Source of the DNA: Streptomyces sp. NBC_00690
Lineage (GTDB): Bacteria; Actinomycetota; Actinomycetes; Streptomycetales; Streptomycetaceae
Reading direction: 5' to 3'
DNA: 64,000 nucleotides
NCBI RefSeq assembly: GCF_036226685.1
Contig: NZ_CP109009.1
Location: 4,588,001-4,652,000, forward strand
Program-made: the position numbers and the translations under genes
Part shown: positions 16,974-24,539 of the stretch, piece after piece
How positions within the stretch are numbered: position 1 is the stretch's first letter
Layout: the number at the start of each line of letters is the position of its first letter
Notes under the pieces: generated by a model
Seen by the model: the letters and a program-made list of their open reading frames with translations, nothing else
Told to the model about the DNA's origin: nothing
Database searches by the model: none

Positions 16974-18842
16974 TCATTGCACATCGACGCCATGGGCGCG
17001 GGCCAAGGCGTCGAGACCGTCGGCCCAGCCCTGGCCGATGGCGCGCAACTTCCACACAGGGGATCCGTCCAGGGTGTGCCGGTACAACTCGGCGACGACC
17101 ATGGCGCGTATGTCCGGGTCACTCGGCGGATGGAACGCCCAGGCAGCACCGCTGCCGCACTCCATGCGCAGGGAGGCATGGGTGAGAGCCCCGCAGGCGA
17201 GGCCCGATTCGACGTTCATGTTGACCGCCACCGCAACGCGCCGAACCCGTGCGGGCAGGGCCGCCAGCTGAATGCTCGCGCTCTCCACGATGTCGGGACC
17301 TTCTGTGTGTCGGCCCAGAAGACGTACCGCCCCGGCGGCGGCGGATGGCTGGTTGTAGAAGACGAAGTCCTCGTCGCCGGCGACCTGTCCGTCGCCGTCG
17401 GTCAGGAAGAGCGTCAGATCGGCGTCGGCTCCGGCGAAGGAGAAGGCGACCAGCAGCCCTCGCCACGCCTCTTCGGGGAGCGTCAGGGTCTGTCCGGGAA
17501 CGAGAGACACCACGGGCTCACGCTCCATGACCATGGTGGCTGCCGTCGGTGAGGCGACGATCGTCTCCCGCCACTGAGCGAAGGGCATGATCCAGTACGG
17601 GTCGGAAGGGAACTCCGGATCGACGTCGGGGCCACCGTCATGCAGCCCGATGTTCAAGTTGGCCAAGGTTGAACCTGCGGAGTCGGGTTCGTCCCTGGCA
17701 TGGTCCAGCAGGTCCTGAAGGCCCGGCATCCGACGGGTGTTGAGGGGCTTGACCGTGCTGGAAGTGTTTCCCGCCGCGGTCTTCTTGACCGAGCAGAGCA
17801 CGTCCTCACCTATCTCCAGGAACCGAAGCGCGTCGTCCGGACCTTGCCAGGCAGTGCTTTCGATGGCTCGGCGGGTCCAGCGCCCGTATGCGACCACGCC
17901 GAGCCGCCGAGTCTCGGGCATCCGGGTCAGCACGGCCAGATTGATGGCGGTGATGCCCGGAGCGGTTGCGAACCCTTCCTTCAGGGTGGCGATGACATGG
18001 GACCCCATGACAGTGAGCCACCGCTCAGTCAGTTCACGTTTCCCGAGGTCCCTCAGCGTGGGCCGGCCGGCCGGGGTGGCGCCCGGGGCCTGTGTGGGCA
18101 ACGCGTCGATGTCCTGCTGCCGCATCACGACGGACATCACCGATCCGTCCACGCCGACAGCGCAGCCTGCGGCGGGATTGTCGGCGAAGGCCGCGTTCAC
18201 GGCCTCGCAGACGATTTCCTCGTCGTTGCCGGTCAGAGCCCGCCACCACTGCTCGGCGTCCGCCAGCAATTGCTCGTGCGCGCCCCGTAGGCGCGCCTGC
18301 TGGTCAGTCAGATATACGGGGGCGTCCTGCTCGGCCGCATCTTTGGCCACCGCACGCTCGGAGCGCGCGAACACTCCGAGTCCCCGCAGATGGAACGCCT
18401 GGGCCTCGGCGCGGGCCCACTCGACCCCCAACATGGGAGGCCCGGCCACGACGGGCGGGCGGGCCGGCGGGAAGGTCTGGAGATGCACATGGGTCATGCG
18501 CTGCCAGAGTTGCTGCAACTCGATGATCGCCGCGTCCCGCTGTGCGTCGTGCTCTGACCGAACGGCCCGCTGCCGCGCCAGGTCGAGTTCCTCGGCGGAC
18601 GGCGCGACACTCCGGTGCGGCGCAGTACGCCGGGTGCTGGTGCCCCGGCCCGGGGACGAGGTGGGACGTGCGACTGGCCGAGGTGGCGGCGCCACCCGCG
18701 TCGATCCGGCACCGGGCGCCGCCCGACCTCCCTCGCCCACCATCCCGACCTGCGCCGTGCGCGAGCCGACCGAAACCCGCACCCCGCGGGTGGAAACCCG
18801 CACACTCATCCCCGGAACACCGACACGAAATCCGAACCCCAT
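16974..18842 (-). CDS. DUF4236-TerD fusion protein
   Basis: A 622-residue cytoplasmic protein. The ATG at 18842 has GGGAGGG about 7 bases upstream; an upstream in-frame ATG would add 10 residues without a good ribosome site. Residues 1-30 (MGFGFRVGVPGMSVRVSTRG, then VRVSVG) match the DUF4236 pattern. A Pro/Ser-rich linker and a long helical middle follow, with no catalytic motif recognised. The last ~190 residues form a TerD domain (LVPGQTLTL, GADADLTLFLTDGDG, VRRVAVAVNMN, VVAELYRHTLDGSPVWKL), a calcium-binding fold linked to tellurite and stress responses. It is divergent from array 2. Role unknown beyond a likely stress or membrane-associated function. Confidence 0.8.
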   Translation of the reverse strand: MGFGFRVGVPGMSVRVSTRGVRVSVGSRTAQVGMVGEGGRAAPGAGSTRVAPPPRPVARPTSSPGRGTSTRRTAPHRSVAPSAEELDLARQRAVRSEHDAQRDAAIIELQQLWQRMTHVHLQTFPPARPPVVAGPPMLGVEWARAEAQAFHLRGLGVFARSERAVAKDAAEQDAPVYLTDQQARLRGAHEQLLADAEQWWRALTGNDEEIVCEAVNAAFADNPAAGCAVGVDGSVMSVVMRQQDIDALPTQAPGATPAGRPTLRDLGKRELTERWLTVMGSHVIATLKEGFATAPGITAINLAVLTRMPETRRLGVVAYGRWTRRAIESTAWQGPDDALRFLEIGEDVLCSVKKTAAGNTSSTVKPLNTRRMPGLQDLLDHARDEPDSAGSTLANLNIGLHDGGPDVDPEFPSDPYWIMPFAQWRETIVASPTAATMVMEREPVVSLVPGQTLTLPEEAWRGLLVAFSFAGADADLTLFLTDGDGQVAGDEDFVFYNQPSAAAGAVRLLGRHTEGPDIVESASIQLAALPARVRRVAVAVNMNVESGLACGALTHASLRMECGSGAAWAFHPPSDPDIRAMVVAELYRHTLDGSPVWKLRAIGQGWADGLDALARAHGVDVQ

Positions 18843-19008
18843 GGTGCATCCCTCCCGGGCCGAGTCTTTCATTCGCGAAGCAACCCCGTGATCTTGACCA
18901 GCCGATCCCTCGTGCCGAGGGTGCGACTGCCGGGTCGGTCGGCTCGACCGGGCAGGGTCTGCCTCGGGGACGATGAGTGCGGGTACGCGCAGTTTTGCCG
19001 CCCATCGC

Positions 19009-19134
19009 CAGCTAGCATCTTGGACGAGATCGAGGCGTTGGGTTGGGTCGGTCCACGATGGGGCGTGGTTAGGGCTCAGATTCCAACCGAATGAAAACGT
19101 CCATGATCGCCGACATCGCAGCAGGCCAGGAAGT
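19009..19134 (+). promoter_or_regulatory. Leader of CRISPR array 2
   Basis: From GCTAGCATCTTGGACGAG (19009) to the first repeat this matches the leader of array 3 over most of its length. Its last 48 bases also match the array 1 leader (CCGAATGAAA; CCATGATCGC; CAGGCCAGGAAGT). It must carry the array promoter. Conservation among three loci is the evidence; no hexamers are claimed. Confidence 0.75.
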
Positions 19135-19282
19135 GTGGTCCCCGCGGGCGCGGGGGTGGTCCCCGGGCTTCGACCTCTCGTAGCTTGGTGCGGTAGTGGT
19201 CCCCGCGGGCGCGGGGGTGGCCCCTCGTGATGCAGGTGGTCGGCGAGCAGGACGTCGTGGTCCCTGCGCGCGGGTGGCCCCG
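19135..19282 (+). CRISPR. Type I-E CRISPR array 2 (two spacers)
   Basis: Repeats at 19135-19163 and 19196-19224 are 29 bases (GTGGTCCCCGCGGGCGCGGG, then GGTGG and T/C-CCC). A shortened, degenerate terminal repeat lies at 19257-19282 (GTGGTCCCTGCG...). Spacers at 19164-19195 and 19225-19256 are each 32 bases. The decayed last repeat marks the leader-distal end, so this array is complete with two spacers. The reverse complement of the second spacer reads as an open frame, as expected if taken from coding phage or plasmid DNA. No match to either spacer was noticed in the window. Confidence 0.93.
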
Positions 19283-19472
19283 GTCGTCTGGGTGGGATGG
19301 TGACGACCGGGGCCCGGGAGCGGGTGAGTGGCCGCTCCCCTTCCTCGGGCCGGTGACACCGGGGCCGGACCGAGGGGTGCCCGCTCCTGTGCGGTCCTCC
19401 GCAGCGTCGGGGGACGCTGCCGCAGGGAGCGGGGGTGTGTGGTGGCCCGCCCGACTCTCCGACCCTCAGCGG

Positions 19473-19500
19473 AAGTCGGGCGGACCGGTTGACCGCCCCG
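19473..19500. repeat. Element shared with 48310-48337
   Basis: AGTCGGGCGGACCGG followed by TTGACCGCCCC recurs, inverted and with one inserted base, downstream of the small gene of the second regulator module. GGGCGG and CCGCCC can form a short hairpin, so it may be a terminator or a relic of module duplication. Function unknown. Confidence 0.5.
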
Positions 19501-19551
19501 CATGATGAACCCGCGAATTTAAGTGGCCAGGTATTCAGGGGGCGGACATCT

Positions 19552-19650
19552 TCAGTGCTGGTACCGGACCAGCATCAGCAGCAATGCAGTGGTTCCGAGG
19601 AATCCGCCGAGGAAGAACAGGGCGACCGCGTACGAGCGGAGTCGTTTCAT
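19552..19650 (-). CDS. 32-residue single-pass membrane peptide
   Basis: Too short for most gene finders. ATG at 19650 and TGA at 19552-19554 enclose 32 codons. The peptide begins MKRLRSYAVALFFLGGFLGT and ends in a leucine-rich run then RYQH: a basic N-terminus followed by one hydrophobic helix. A good ribosome site, GAGGG, lies about 7 bases upstream. No partner protein is evident; the nearest same-strand gene is the 86-residue module gene upstream. Could be a regulatory or stress membrane peptide. No family recognised. Confidence 0.5.
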   Translation of the reverse strand: MKRLRSYAVALFFLGGFLGTTALLLMLVRYQH

Positions 19651-19735
19651 GTGGTCACCCTCAGATGGAGCGCGGGAGCCTTGGCACACCATGTGCTTGG
19701 CGATCCTTCAACGTGGCGGAGGATCGCCATCACCC

Positions 19736-19996
19736 TCATGCCGAGCCTTCTTGCCGGCTGCTCCGTTCGTTCACCTCGGTCAGAGCCGGCCGAATCCGGT
19801 CAACCACACTGGCCGGCCGAAGGTCCGCCCTCACAGCGGTCCACTCAATCCCACCTCCAGGAGGACGGAGCGAGTAGCGGTCATCCTCCATATCCGCACC
19901 GGTGTCCATGACCACACCTAAAGCCTTCTGGGTGATGTCGAACACCAATTCCCCGACGCCGAGTTGGGGTGTATTCGCTACCTTCTTGCCAGACAT
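19736..19996 (-). CDS. Conserved small protein of regulator module, copy 1
   Basis: An 86-residue protein starting at ATG 19996 after GGAGAGGAG. It is clearly paralogous to the product of 47980-48246: both share LGVGELV, KALGVVMDT, RYSLRPP, GGIEWTAVRADLR and RPALTE. Family not recognised. It is divergent from an XRE regulator gene, with a palindrome just upstream of its ribosome site, so it is probably controlled by that regulator. No membrane segment, metal site or catalytic motif is visible. Confidence 0.75.
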   Translation of the reverse strand: MSGKKVANTPQLGVGELVFDITQKALGVVMDTGADMEDDRYSLRPPGGGIEWTAVRADLRPASVVDRIRPALTEVNERSSRQEGSA

Positions 19997-20011
19997 GGCT
20001 ACTCCTCTCCG

Positions 20012-20025
20012 TAGTGGAACCACTA
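20012..20025. promoter_or_regulatory. Probable operator of regulator module 1
   Basis: TAGTGG-AA-CCACTA is a perfect 6+2+6 palindrome, located 16 bases before the start of the small gene. The same element, with its centre changed, occurs at 47951-47964 in module 2 at the same distance, and the bases between palindrome and start are almost identical. Two independent copies in the same context make it a strong candidate binding site for the neighbouring XRE protein. Confidence 0.65.
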
Positions 20026-20099
20026 CCGGGTGCCATGAGCGTGTCCTAGAGTCAGAACCTGTTCAACGTGGCGTGGTGGCCACATAAGTTGGGGTCGCT

Positions 20100-20939
20100 G
20101 TGGTGAATCGCAAGGAACTGGACCCGGAAAGCAGCGCGCAGGCAGCCTTCGGCGCACGTCTGCGCAGCACCCGCGAGGCTCGCGGGTGGAGGCAAGAGGA
20201 TCTTTCCGTCCATATGGGCATTTCCAGTGGGCATATTTCAGGCGTCGAAACTGCGCGCAAGATGCCGTCTTTACACTTCGCGAAAGCTGCTGACCAGGCG
20301 TTGGGCTTGGCGGGAACAGTGGCCACATTTGAACGTCAATGGCGCGAGATGCAGCACGGCAGCTTGTTGGAAGGCTTCCCCGAGTACGTCAGCTATGAGG
20401 GCCGGGCCGAAGAGGTTCGGCTCTTCGAAGTCGGCCTGATTCCCGGACCGCTGCAGACGCGGGAGTACGCAGCAGCCATCGAAGCGGGCCATGTGCGGCG
20501 AGGGGCGATCGCTGCTGAACATGCCGCTGAGCGAGTTGAGTTCCTCATAGAGCGGCAGGCCGCGTTCGTACGGAACCCACCGCCGCTCGTGATTGTGGTC
20601 TTGGACGAGAGCTGTATCCGACGCACGATCGGTGGGCACGACGTCATGGACGCGCAGCTTTGCCAACTGCTGGAGTTCGCCGAACAGTCCAACACTTCGT
20701 TGCAAGTCGCGCCCTATGCCATGGGGGAACTGCGCCCCTTCAACCGATCCGTGAATCTGTTGACGCTGTCAGATCGATCGGTGGTGGCGTATGTCGAGTC
20801 CCAGACGCAGGGTTACCTGGAGCGTGATCTCGCCTCCGTTCGTCCACTGGTGAGGGCCTACCATCAACTACAGACATCGGCACTGTCGCAGGCAGAGTCT
20901 GTGGCCATGATCAGTGAGGTACGAAAGGGCACCCCGTGA
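20100..20939 (+). CDS. WhiJ-like XRE regulator with DUF5753, copy 1
   Basis: A 279-residue transcription regulator. Residues ~18-75 form an XRE helix-turn-helix (LRSTREARGWRQEDLSVHMG, then ISSGHISGVETARKMPS). The remainder is a DUF5753 domain (LFEVGLIPGPLQTREYA; VVLDESCIRRTIGG; LQVAPYAMGELRPFN). The chosen GTG at 20100 corresponds to the ATG of the paralogue at 47876. Its stop overlaps a DUF397 gene (GTGA). This pairing is known from Streptomyces whiJ-type loci that influence development and antibiotic production; the specific targets here are unknown. It probably binds the palindrome at 20012. Confidence 0.88.
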   Translation: MVNRKELDPESSAQAAFGARLRSTREARGWRQEDLSVHMGISSGHISGVETARKMPSLHFAKAADQALGLAGTVATFERQWREMQHGSLLEGFPEYVSYEGRAEEVRLFEVGLIPGPLQTREYAAAIEAGHVRRGAIAAEHAAERVEFLIERQAAFVRNPPPLVIVVLDESCIRRTIGGHDVMDAQLCQLLEFAEQSNTSLQVAPYAMGELRPFNRSVNLLTLSDRSVVAYVESQTQGYLERDLASVRPLVRAYHQLQTSALSQAESVAMISEVRKGTP

Positions 20940-21136
20940 CGACCGAACCATCCAATTGGATCAAGTCCTCATACAGTGGTAGCGGCGGTACCTGCATTGA
21001 GTGGGCCCCCAAGGACGTGAACGTCACCGGCATTGTTCCGGTACGTGACAGCAAGCGCCCGAACGGTCCCGTTCTGATGGTTTCCGCTTCGGCGTTCGCC
21101 GGGCTGGTCACCCTCGCACGGTCCGCGAACCTCTAG
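20936..21136 (+). CDS. DUF397 small protein, copy 1
   Basis: A 66-residue DUF397 protein with the hallmark WIKSSYSGSGGTCIEWA, followed by VPVRDSKRPNGPVL and SAFAGLV. The GTG start overlaps the XRE stop, so the two are translationally coupled. Proteins of this family accompany XRE-DUF5753 regulators and are thought to modulate them; some partnerships behave like an antitoxin-like or anti-regulator pair. It is nearly identical in layout to the product of 46840-47040. Confidence 0.9.
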   Translation: MTTEPSNWIKSSYSGSGGTCIEWAPKDVNVTGIVPVRDSKRPNGPVLMVSASAFAGLVTLARSANL

Positions 21137-21143
21137 AACCGCA

Positions 21144-21186
21144 CCGCTCCGGGCCCCGCCGTTCCCATCCTCCGGAGCGGCGGGGC
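21144..21186 (+). terminator. Hairpin after regulator module 1
   Basis: GCCCCGCCG (21153-21161) pairs with CGGCGGGGC (21178-21186), giving a strong 9-base stem shortly after the DUF397 stop. A competing stem, CCGCTCCG (21144-21151) with CGGAGCGG (21173-21180), overlaps it, so the two cannot form together. The simplest reading is a terminator. Confidence 0.55.
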
Positions 21187-21248
21187 TCACCCAAGTTCCG
21201 TGCAGGTTTGCCTTGATGTCTGATGCGGCGCTTCGCCCGTTGTTGCCC

Positions 21249-21369
21249 GCTAGCATCTGGACGAGGTGCGTGTGTTGGGCTGGATGACCCGCGATCGGGC
21301 GTGGTTGGGCCCGGAGTCCAACTGAATGAAATCGTCCATGATCGCTAGAATCACCGCAGGTCAGGAAGT
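21249..21369 (+). promoter_or_regulatory. Leader of CRISPR array 3
   Basis: It begins GCTAGCATCTGGACGAGG and runs to the first repeat, matching the array 2 leader throughout. Its final ~40 bases match the array 1 leader almost exactly (GATCGCTAGAATCACC; CAGGTCAGGAAGT). It presumably contains the array promoter. Confidence 0.75.
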
Positions 21370-21457
21370 GTGGTCCCCGCACGCGCGGGGGTGGTCCTGT
21401 GTCCTCCCGATTTGGAACGTTGAAGGCTGTGTGGTCCCCGCACGCGCGGGGCTCCCC
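21370..21457 (+). CRISPR. Type I-E CRISPR mini-array 3 (one spacer)
   Basis: A 29-base repeat (21370-21398; GTGGTCCCCGCACGCGCGGG, then GGTGGTCCT), one 32-base spacer (21399-21430), and a terminal repeat from 21431 that decays after GTGGTCCCCGCACGCGCGGG. The central loop differs from those of arrays 1 and 2. The decayed distal repeat indicates a complete one-spacer array. It lies 115 bases before cobK. Confidence 0.9.
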
Positions 21458-21571
21458 CTCGACGACCCACCCCCGCGAACACCGCCCTACCCCCGCGCCC
21501 CTCGTCACCCCCTGTGCTTGGCTGGACCGCAGCCCCACCCCAGCTCACCCCCTCCCCCCCCCGGAGCCCCC

Positions 21572-22336
21572 ATGCACCTCCTCATCCTCGGCGGTACCAC
21601 CGAGGCCCGGCAGCTTGCTGAGCGGTTGCAGATGAGCGGGGTGGCGGGGCTACGGGTCACGAGTTCGTTGGCCGGGCGGGTGGCTCGGCCGCGGATGCCC
21701 GTGGGGGAGGTGCGGGTTGGGGGGTTCGGTGGGGTGGAGGGGATGGTGGCGTGGGTGCGTGAGCACGGTGTGGGGGGCATCGTCGATGCGACGCACCCCT
21801 TTGCCGAGAACATCAGCTTCAACGCTGCCCGGGCCGCCGCCATCACCCGCGTACCGCTGCTCGCACTGCGGCGGCCGGGTTGGACGGCCGGGGAAGGGGA
21901 TCGGTGGCACTCCGTGGGGTCCTTGGTGGAGGCGGCTGAAGTGGTGCCGCGGCTCGGGGAGCGGGTGTTCCTGACCACCGGGCGGATGGGGCTCGCCGCG
22001 TTCGCCGGGCTGGAGCGGACGTGGTTCCTCGTCCGGTCCGTCGATCCGCCCGAGGCGCCGGGGCCGCCGCGGATGGAGGTGTTGTTGGACCGGGGGCCGT
22101 TCACCCTCGACGGGGAGCGGGAGGTCCTGCGCCGGCATCGGATCGATGTGGTGGTGACCAAGGACAGCGGTGGGGCGGCGACCGCGCCCAAGTTGGCCGC
22201 CGCGCGGGAGGGCGGGTTGCCCGTGGTGGTGGTGCGGCGGCCTCCCGCGCCCGAGGGCGTTGCGGTGGTGGGTACGTCGGATGAGGCCGCCGCCTGGGTG
22301 GTTCAGCTCTGTGCCGGCTCCGGGGCCTCCGGGTAG
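21572..22336 (+). CDS. cobK: Precorrin-6A reductase CobK
   Basis: NADPH-dependent reductase of the aerobic corrin pathway, converting precorrin-6A to the dihydro form that CobL uses. The 254-residue product starts MHLLILGGTTEARQLAERL, a Rossmann-like N-terminus. Family motifs follow: DATHPFAENIS, RVFLTTGRMGL and VVTKDSGGAATAPKL. The ATG at 21572 follows GGAGCCCCC. The local sequence is unusually G-rich. The gene converges on cobIJ, and the two 3' ends overlap by 34 bases. It lacks its usual cob neighbours upstream; CRISPR array 3 sits there instead. Confidence 0.93.
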   Translation: MHLLILGGTTEARQLAERLQMSGVAGLRVTSSLAGRVARPRMPVGEVRVGGFGGVEGMVAWVREHGVGGIVDATHPFAENISFNAARAAAITRVPLLALRRPGWTAGEGDRWHSVGSLVEAAEVVPRLGERVFLTTGRMGLAAFAGLERTWFLVRSVDPPEAPGPPRMEVLLDRGPFTLDGEREVLRRHRIDVVVTKDSGGAATAPKLAAAREGGLPVVVVRRPPAPEGVAVVGTSDEAAAWVVQLCAGSGASG

Positions 22337-23874
22337 CGGCGCGGGGTCCACACGATTTCCGTTCCGTTGCCGCGCCGGACGGCCTGGGTCTGTGACGAGC
22401 CCACCAGCAGGACCGTGCGCATGTCGACCTCGGCCGGGTCGAGTTCGCCGAGCCGGACGATCCGTACGGACTCCTCCGGGCCGCCGATGTCCCGGCCCAG
22501 TACCACCGGGGTCTGCGGGGAGCGGTGTTCCAGGAGGAGGTCCCGGGCCTTGCCGACCTGCCAGGTGCGGCTGCGTGAGCCCGGGTTGTAGAGGGCGAGG
22601 ACCAGGTCCGCAGCGGCTGCCGCCCGTAGGCGTTCCGCGATCACTTCCCAGGGCTTGAGCCGGTCGGAGAGCGAGATGGTGGCGTAGTCGTGGCCGAGGG
22701 GTGCACCTGCGCGGGCTGCTGCCGCGTTGGCTGCGGTCACCCCGGGGAGGACCCGTACCGGTACGTCGGCGTACTCGGGTTGCGATGCCACCTCCAGTAC
22801 CGCCGTGGCCATGGCGAACACTCCCGGGTCGCCACCGGAGACCACGGCCACCCGGCGTCCGCGTGCCGCGAGTTGGAGCGCGAATTCCGCCCGTTCGGCC
22901 TCGACGCGGTTGTCCGAGCCGTGGCGCTGCTGGCCGGGGCGCTCCGGTACGCGGTCCAGATAGGTGGTGTAGCCGACGAGGTCATCGGCCGCGGCGAGGG
23001 CTCCGCGGGTCTCGGGGGTGAGCCACAGCGGTCCCGCGGGGCCGGTCCCGACGACCATGACCTCACCGGTCGTCGCGGTGCGTACGGGCGCGTTCGGCAT
23101 GGCGCCGATGCGGCTCGGCAGCACGGCGACCGAGAAGTACGGCACCGAGTCGGCCGCCACATCGGCGAGGAGGGCGGTGCGCTCGTCGGGCATGGTGGCG
23201 CGTTCGACGTAGCGCGCCTCGTGGAGGCGGTCGGTGCGCTCCAGGGCGTTGCGGACCTTGGTGAAGGTGCGGCCCAGTTTCATCACGACGGCCGAGTCGG
23301 TCGCGGCGAGCCGGGCCGCCAACTCCTCCTCGGGCAGGGTGCCGGGCAGGATGGTGAGCACCTCATCGGCCTCCACCAGCGGCTCTCCGAGGCGGGCGGC
23401 TGCCGCGCTGACCGAGGTGACTCCGGGGATGACCTCGGTGGGATAGCGGTGGGCGAGCCGCTTGTGCATGTGCTGGTAGGAGCCGTAGAAGAGGGGGTCG
23501 CCCTCGGCGAGCACGGCGACCGTGCGGCCGGCGTCGAGGTGGGCCGCGAGCCGATCGGACGCCTCTTCGTAGAAGTCGTCGAGTGCTCCTCGGTAGCCGC
23601 CGGGGTGGTCGGTGGTCTCCACCGTCAGCGGATACATCAGCCGTTCCTCGATCTGGTCCGCGCGGATGTGCTTCGCGGCGATCGAGCGGGCGATGGAGCG
23701 TCCGTGGCGGGCCGAGTGGTAGGCGACGACATCTGCGGCGGCGATGACCTCCACGGCGCGCAGGGTCATCAGCGAGGGGTCGCCGGGGCCGAGTCCGACG
23801 CCGTAGAGCCTGCCGGGGGCGGCCGGGGCGCCTGTCGAGGCTGGGGCGTGGTCGTTGGGGGCGTTCACGTTCAC
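22303..23874 (-). CDS. cobIJ: Fused precorrin-2 C20- and precorrin-3B C17-methyltransferase CobIJ
   Basis: Two tetrapyrrole methylases in one 523-residue chain. The CobI half (residues ~20-255) has [20 protein letters not shown] and [16 protein letters not shown]; the CobJ half (from ~270) has [33 protein letters not shown] and [18 protein letters not shown]. The CobIJ fusion is normal in actinobacteria. The GTG at 23874 overlaps the cobH stop (GTGA); a second GTG at 23868 is possible. The open frame extends upstream without homology. It is last in the cobG-cobH-cobIJ operon. Confidence 0.93.
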   Translation of the reverse strand: MNVNAPNDHAPASTGAPAAPGRLYGVGLGPGDPSLMTLRAVEVIAAADVVAYHSARHGRSIARSIAAKHIRADQIEERLMYPLTVETTDHPGGYRGALDDFYEEASDRLAAHLDAGRTVAVLAEGDPLFYGSYQHMHKRLAHRYPTEVIPGVTSVSAAAARLGEPLVEADEVLTILPGTLPEEELAARLAATDSAVVMKLGRTFTKVRNALERTDRLHEARYVERATMPDERTALLADVAADSVPYFSVAVLPSRIGAMPNAPVRTATTGEVMVVGTGPAGPLWLTPETRGALAAADDLVGYTTYLDRVPERPGQQRHGSDNRVEAERAEFALQLAARGRRVAVVSGGDPGVFAMATAVLEVASQPEYADVPVRVLPGVTAANAAAARAGAPLGHDYATISLSDRLKPWEVIAERLRAAAAADLVLALYNPGSRSRTWQVGKARDLLLEHRSPQTPVVLGRDIGGPEESVRIVRLGELDPAEVDMRTVLLVGSSQTQAVRRGNGTEIVWTPRRYPEAPEPAQS

Positions 23875-24539
23875 TCTTCCTCGCTGGCGATGGCGTTGAG
23901 TGCGGCTGCTGCCATCGCGCTGCCGCCGCGTCTGCCGCGTATCACCAGGTGCTCCAGGCCGGACGGATGGTCGGCGAGGGCGTCCTTGGACTCGGCGGCG
24001 CCCACGAACCCGACCGGTACGCCGATGATCGCGGCGGGTCGGGGTGCGCCCTCCTCGATCATCTCCAGCAGTCGGAACAGGGCGGTGGGGGCGTTGCCGA
24101 CGGCGACGACGGCGCCTTCCATCCGCTCGCGCCACAGTTCCAGTGCGGCGGCGCTGCGGGTGGTGCCGAGGTCGGCCGCCAGTGCGGGGACGGTGGGGTC
24201 GGAGAGGGTGCAGATCACCTCGTTGTCGGCGGGGAGCCGTTTGCGGGTGACTCCGCTGGCGACCATGGCGACATCGCAGAGGATGGGGGCGCCCGCGCGC
24301 AGGGCTTCGCGGGCCTGTGCCACCACCTGGGGGGTGTAGGAGAGGTCGCGTACGAGGTCCACCATTCCGCAGGCGTGGATCATCCGTACCGCGACCTGGC
24401 TGACATCGGCCGGCAGGCCGGTGAGGTCGGCCTCGGCGCGGATGGTGGCGAAGGACTGGCGGTAGATCGCCGGTCCGTCCTTCTCGTACTCGTACACGGT
24501 GTGGTCTCTCTTCGGCGGGGACGGGGACGGTCGGGTCAT
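23871..24539 (-). CDS. cobH: Precorrin-8X methylmutase CobH
   Basis: Moves a methyl group from C11 to C12 to form hydrogenobyrinate. The 222-residue protein has the family pattern [35 protein letters not shown] (including the conserved substrate-binding His), [20 protein letters not shown] and [19 protein letters not shown]. The ATG at 24539 overlaps the cobG stop (ATGA), so translation is coupled. Length is standard, with nothing missing. Confidence 0.95.
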   Translation of the reverse strand: MTRPSPSPPKRDHTVYEYEKDGPAIYRQSFATIRAEADLTGLPADVSQVAVRMIHACGMVDLVRDLSYTPQVVAQAREALRAGAPILCDVAMVASGVTRKRLPADNEVICTLSDPTVPALAADLGTTRSAAALELWRERMEGAVVAVGNAPTALFRLLEMIEEGAPRPAAIIGVPVGFVGAAESKDALADHPSGLEHLVIRGRRGGSAMAAAALNAIASEEE

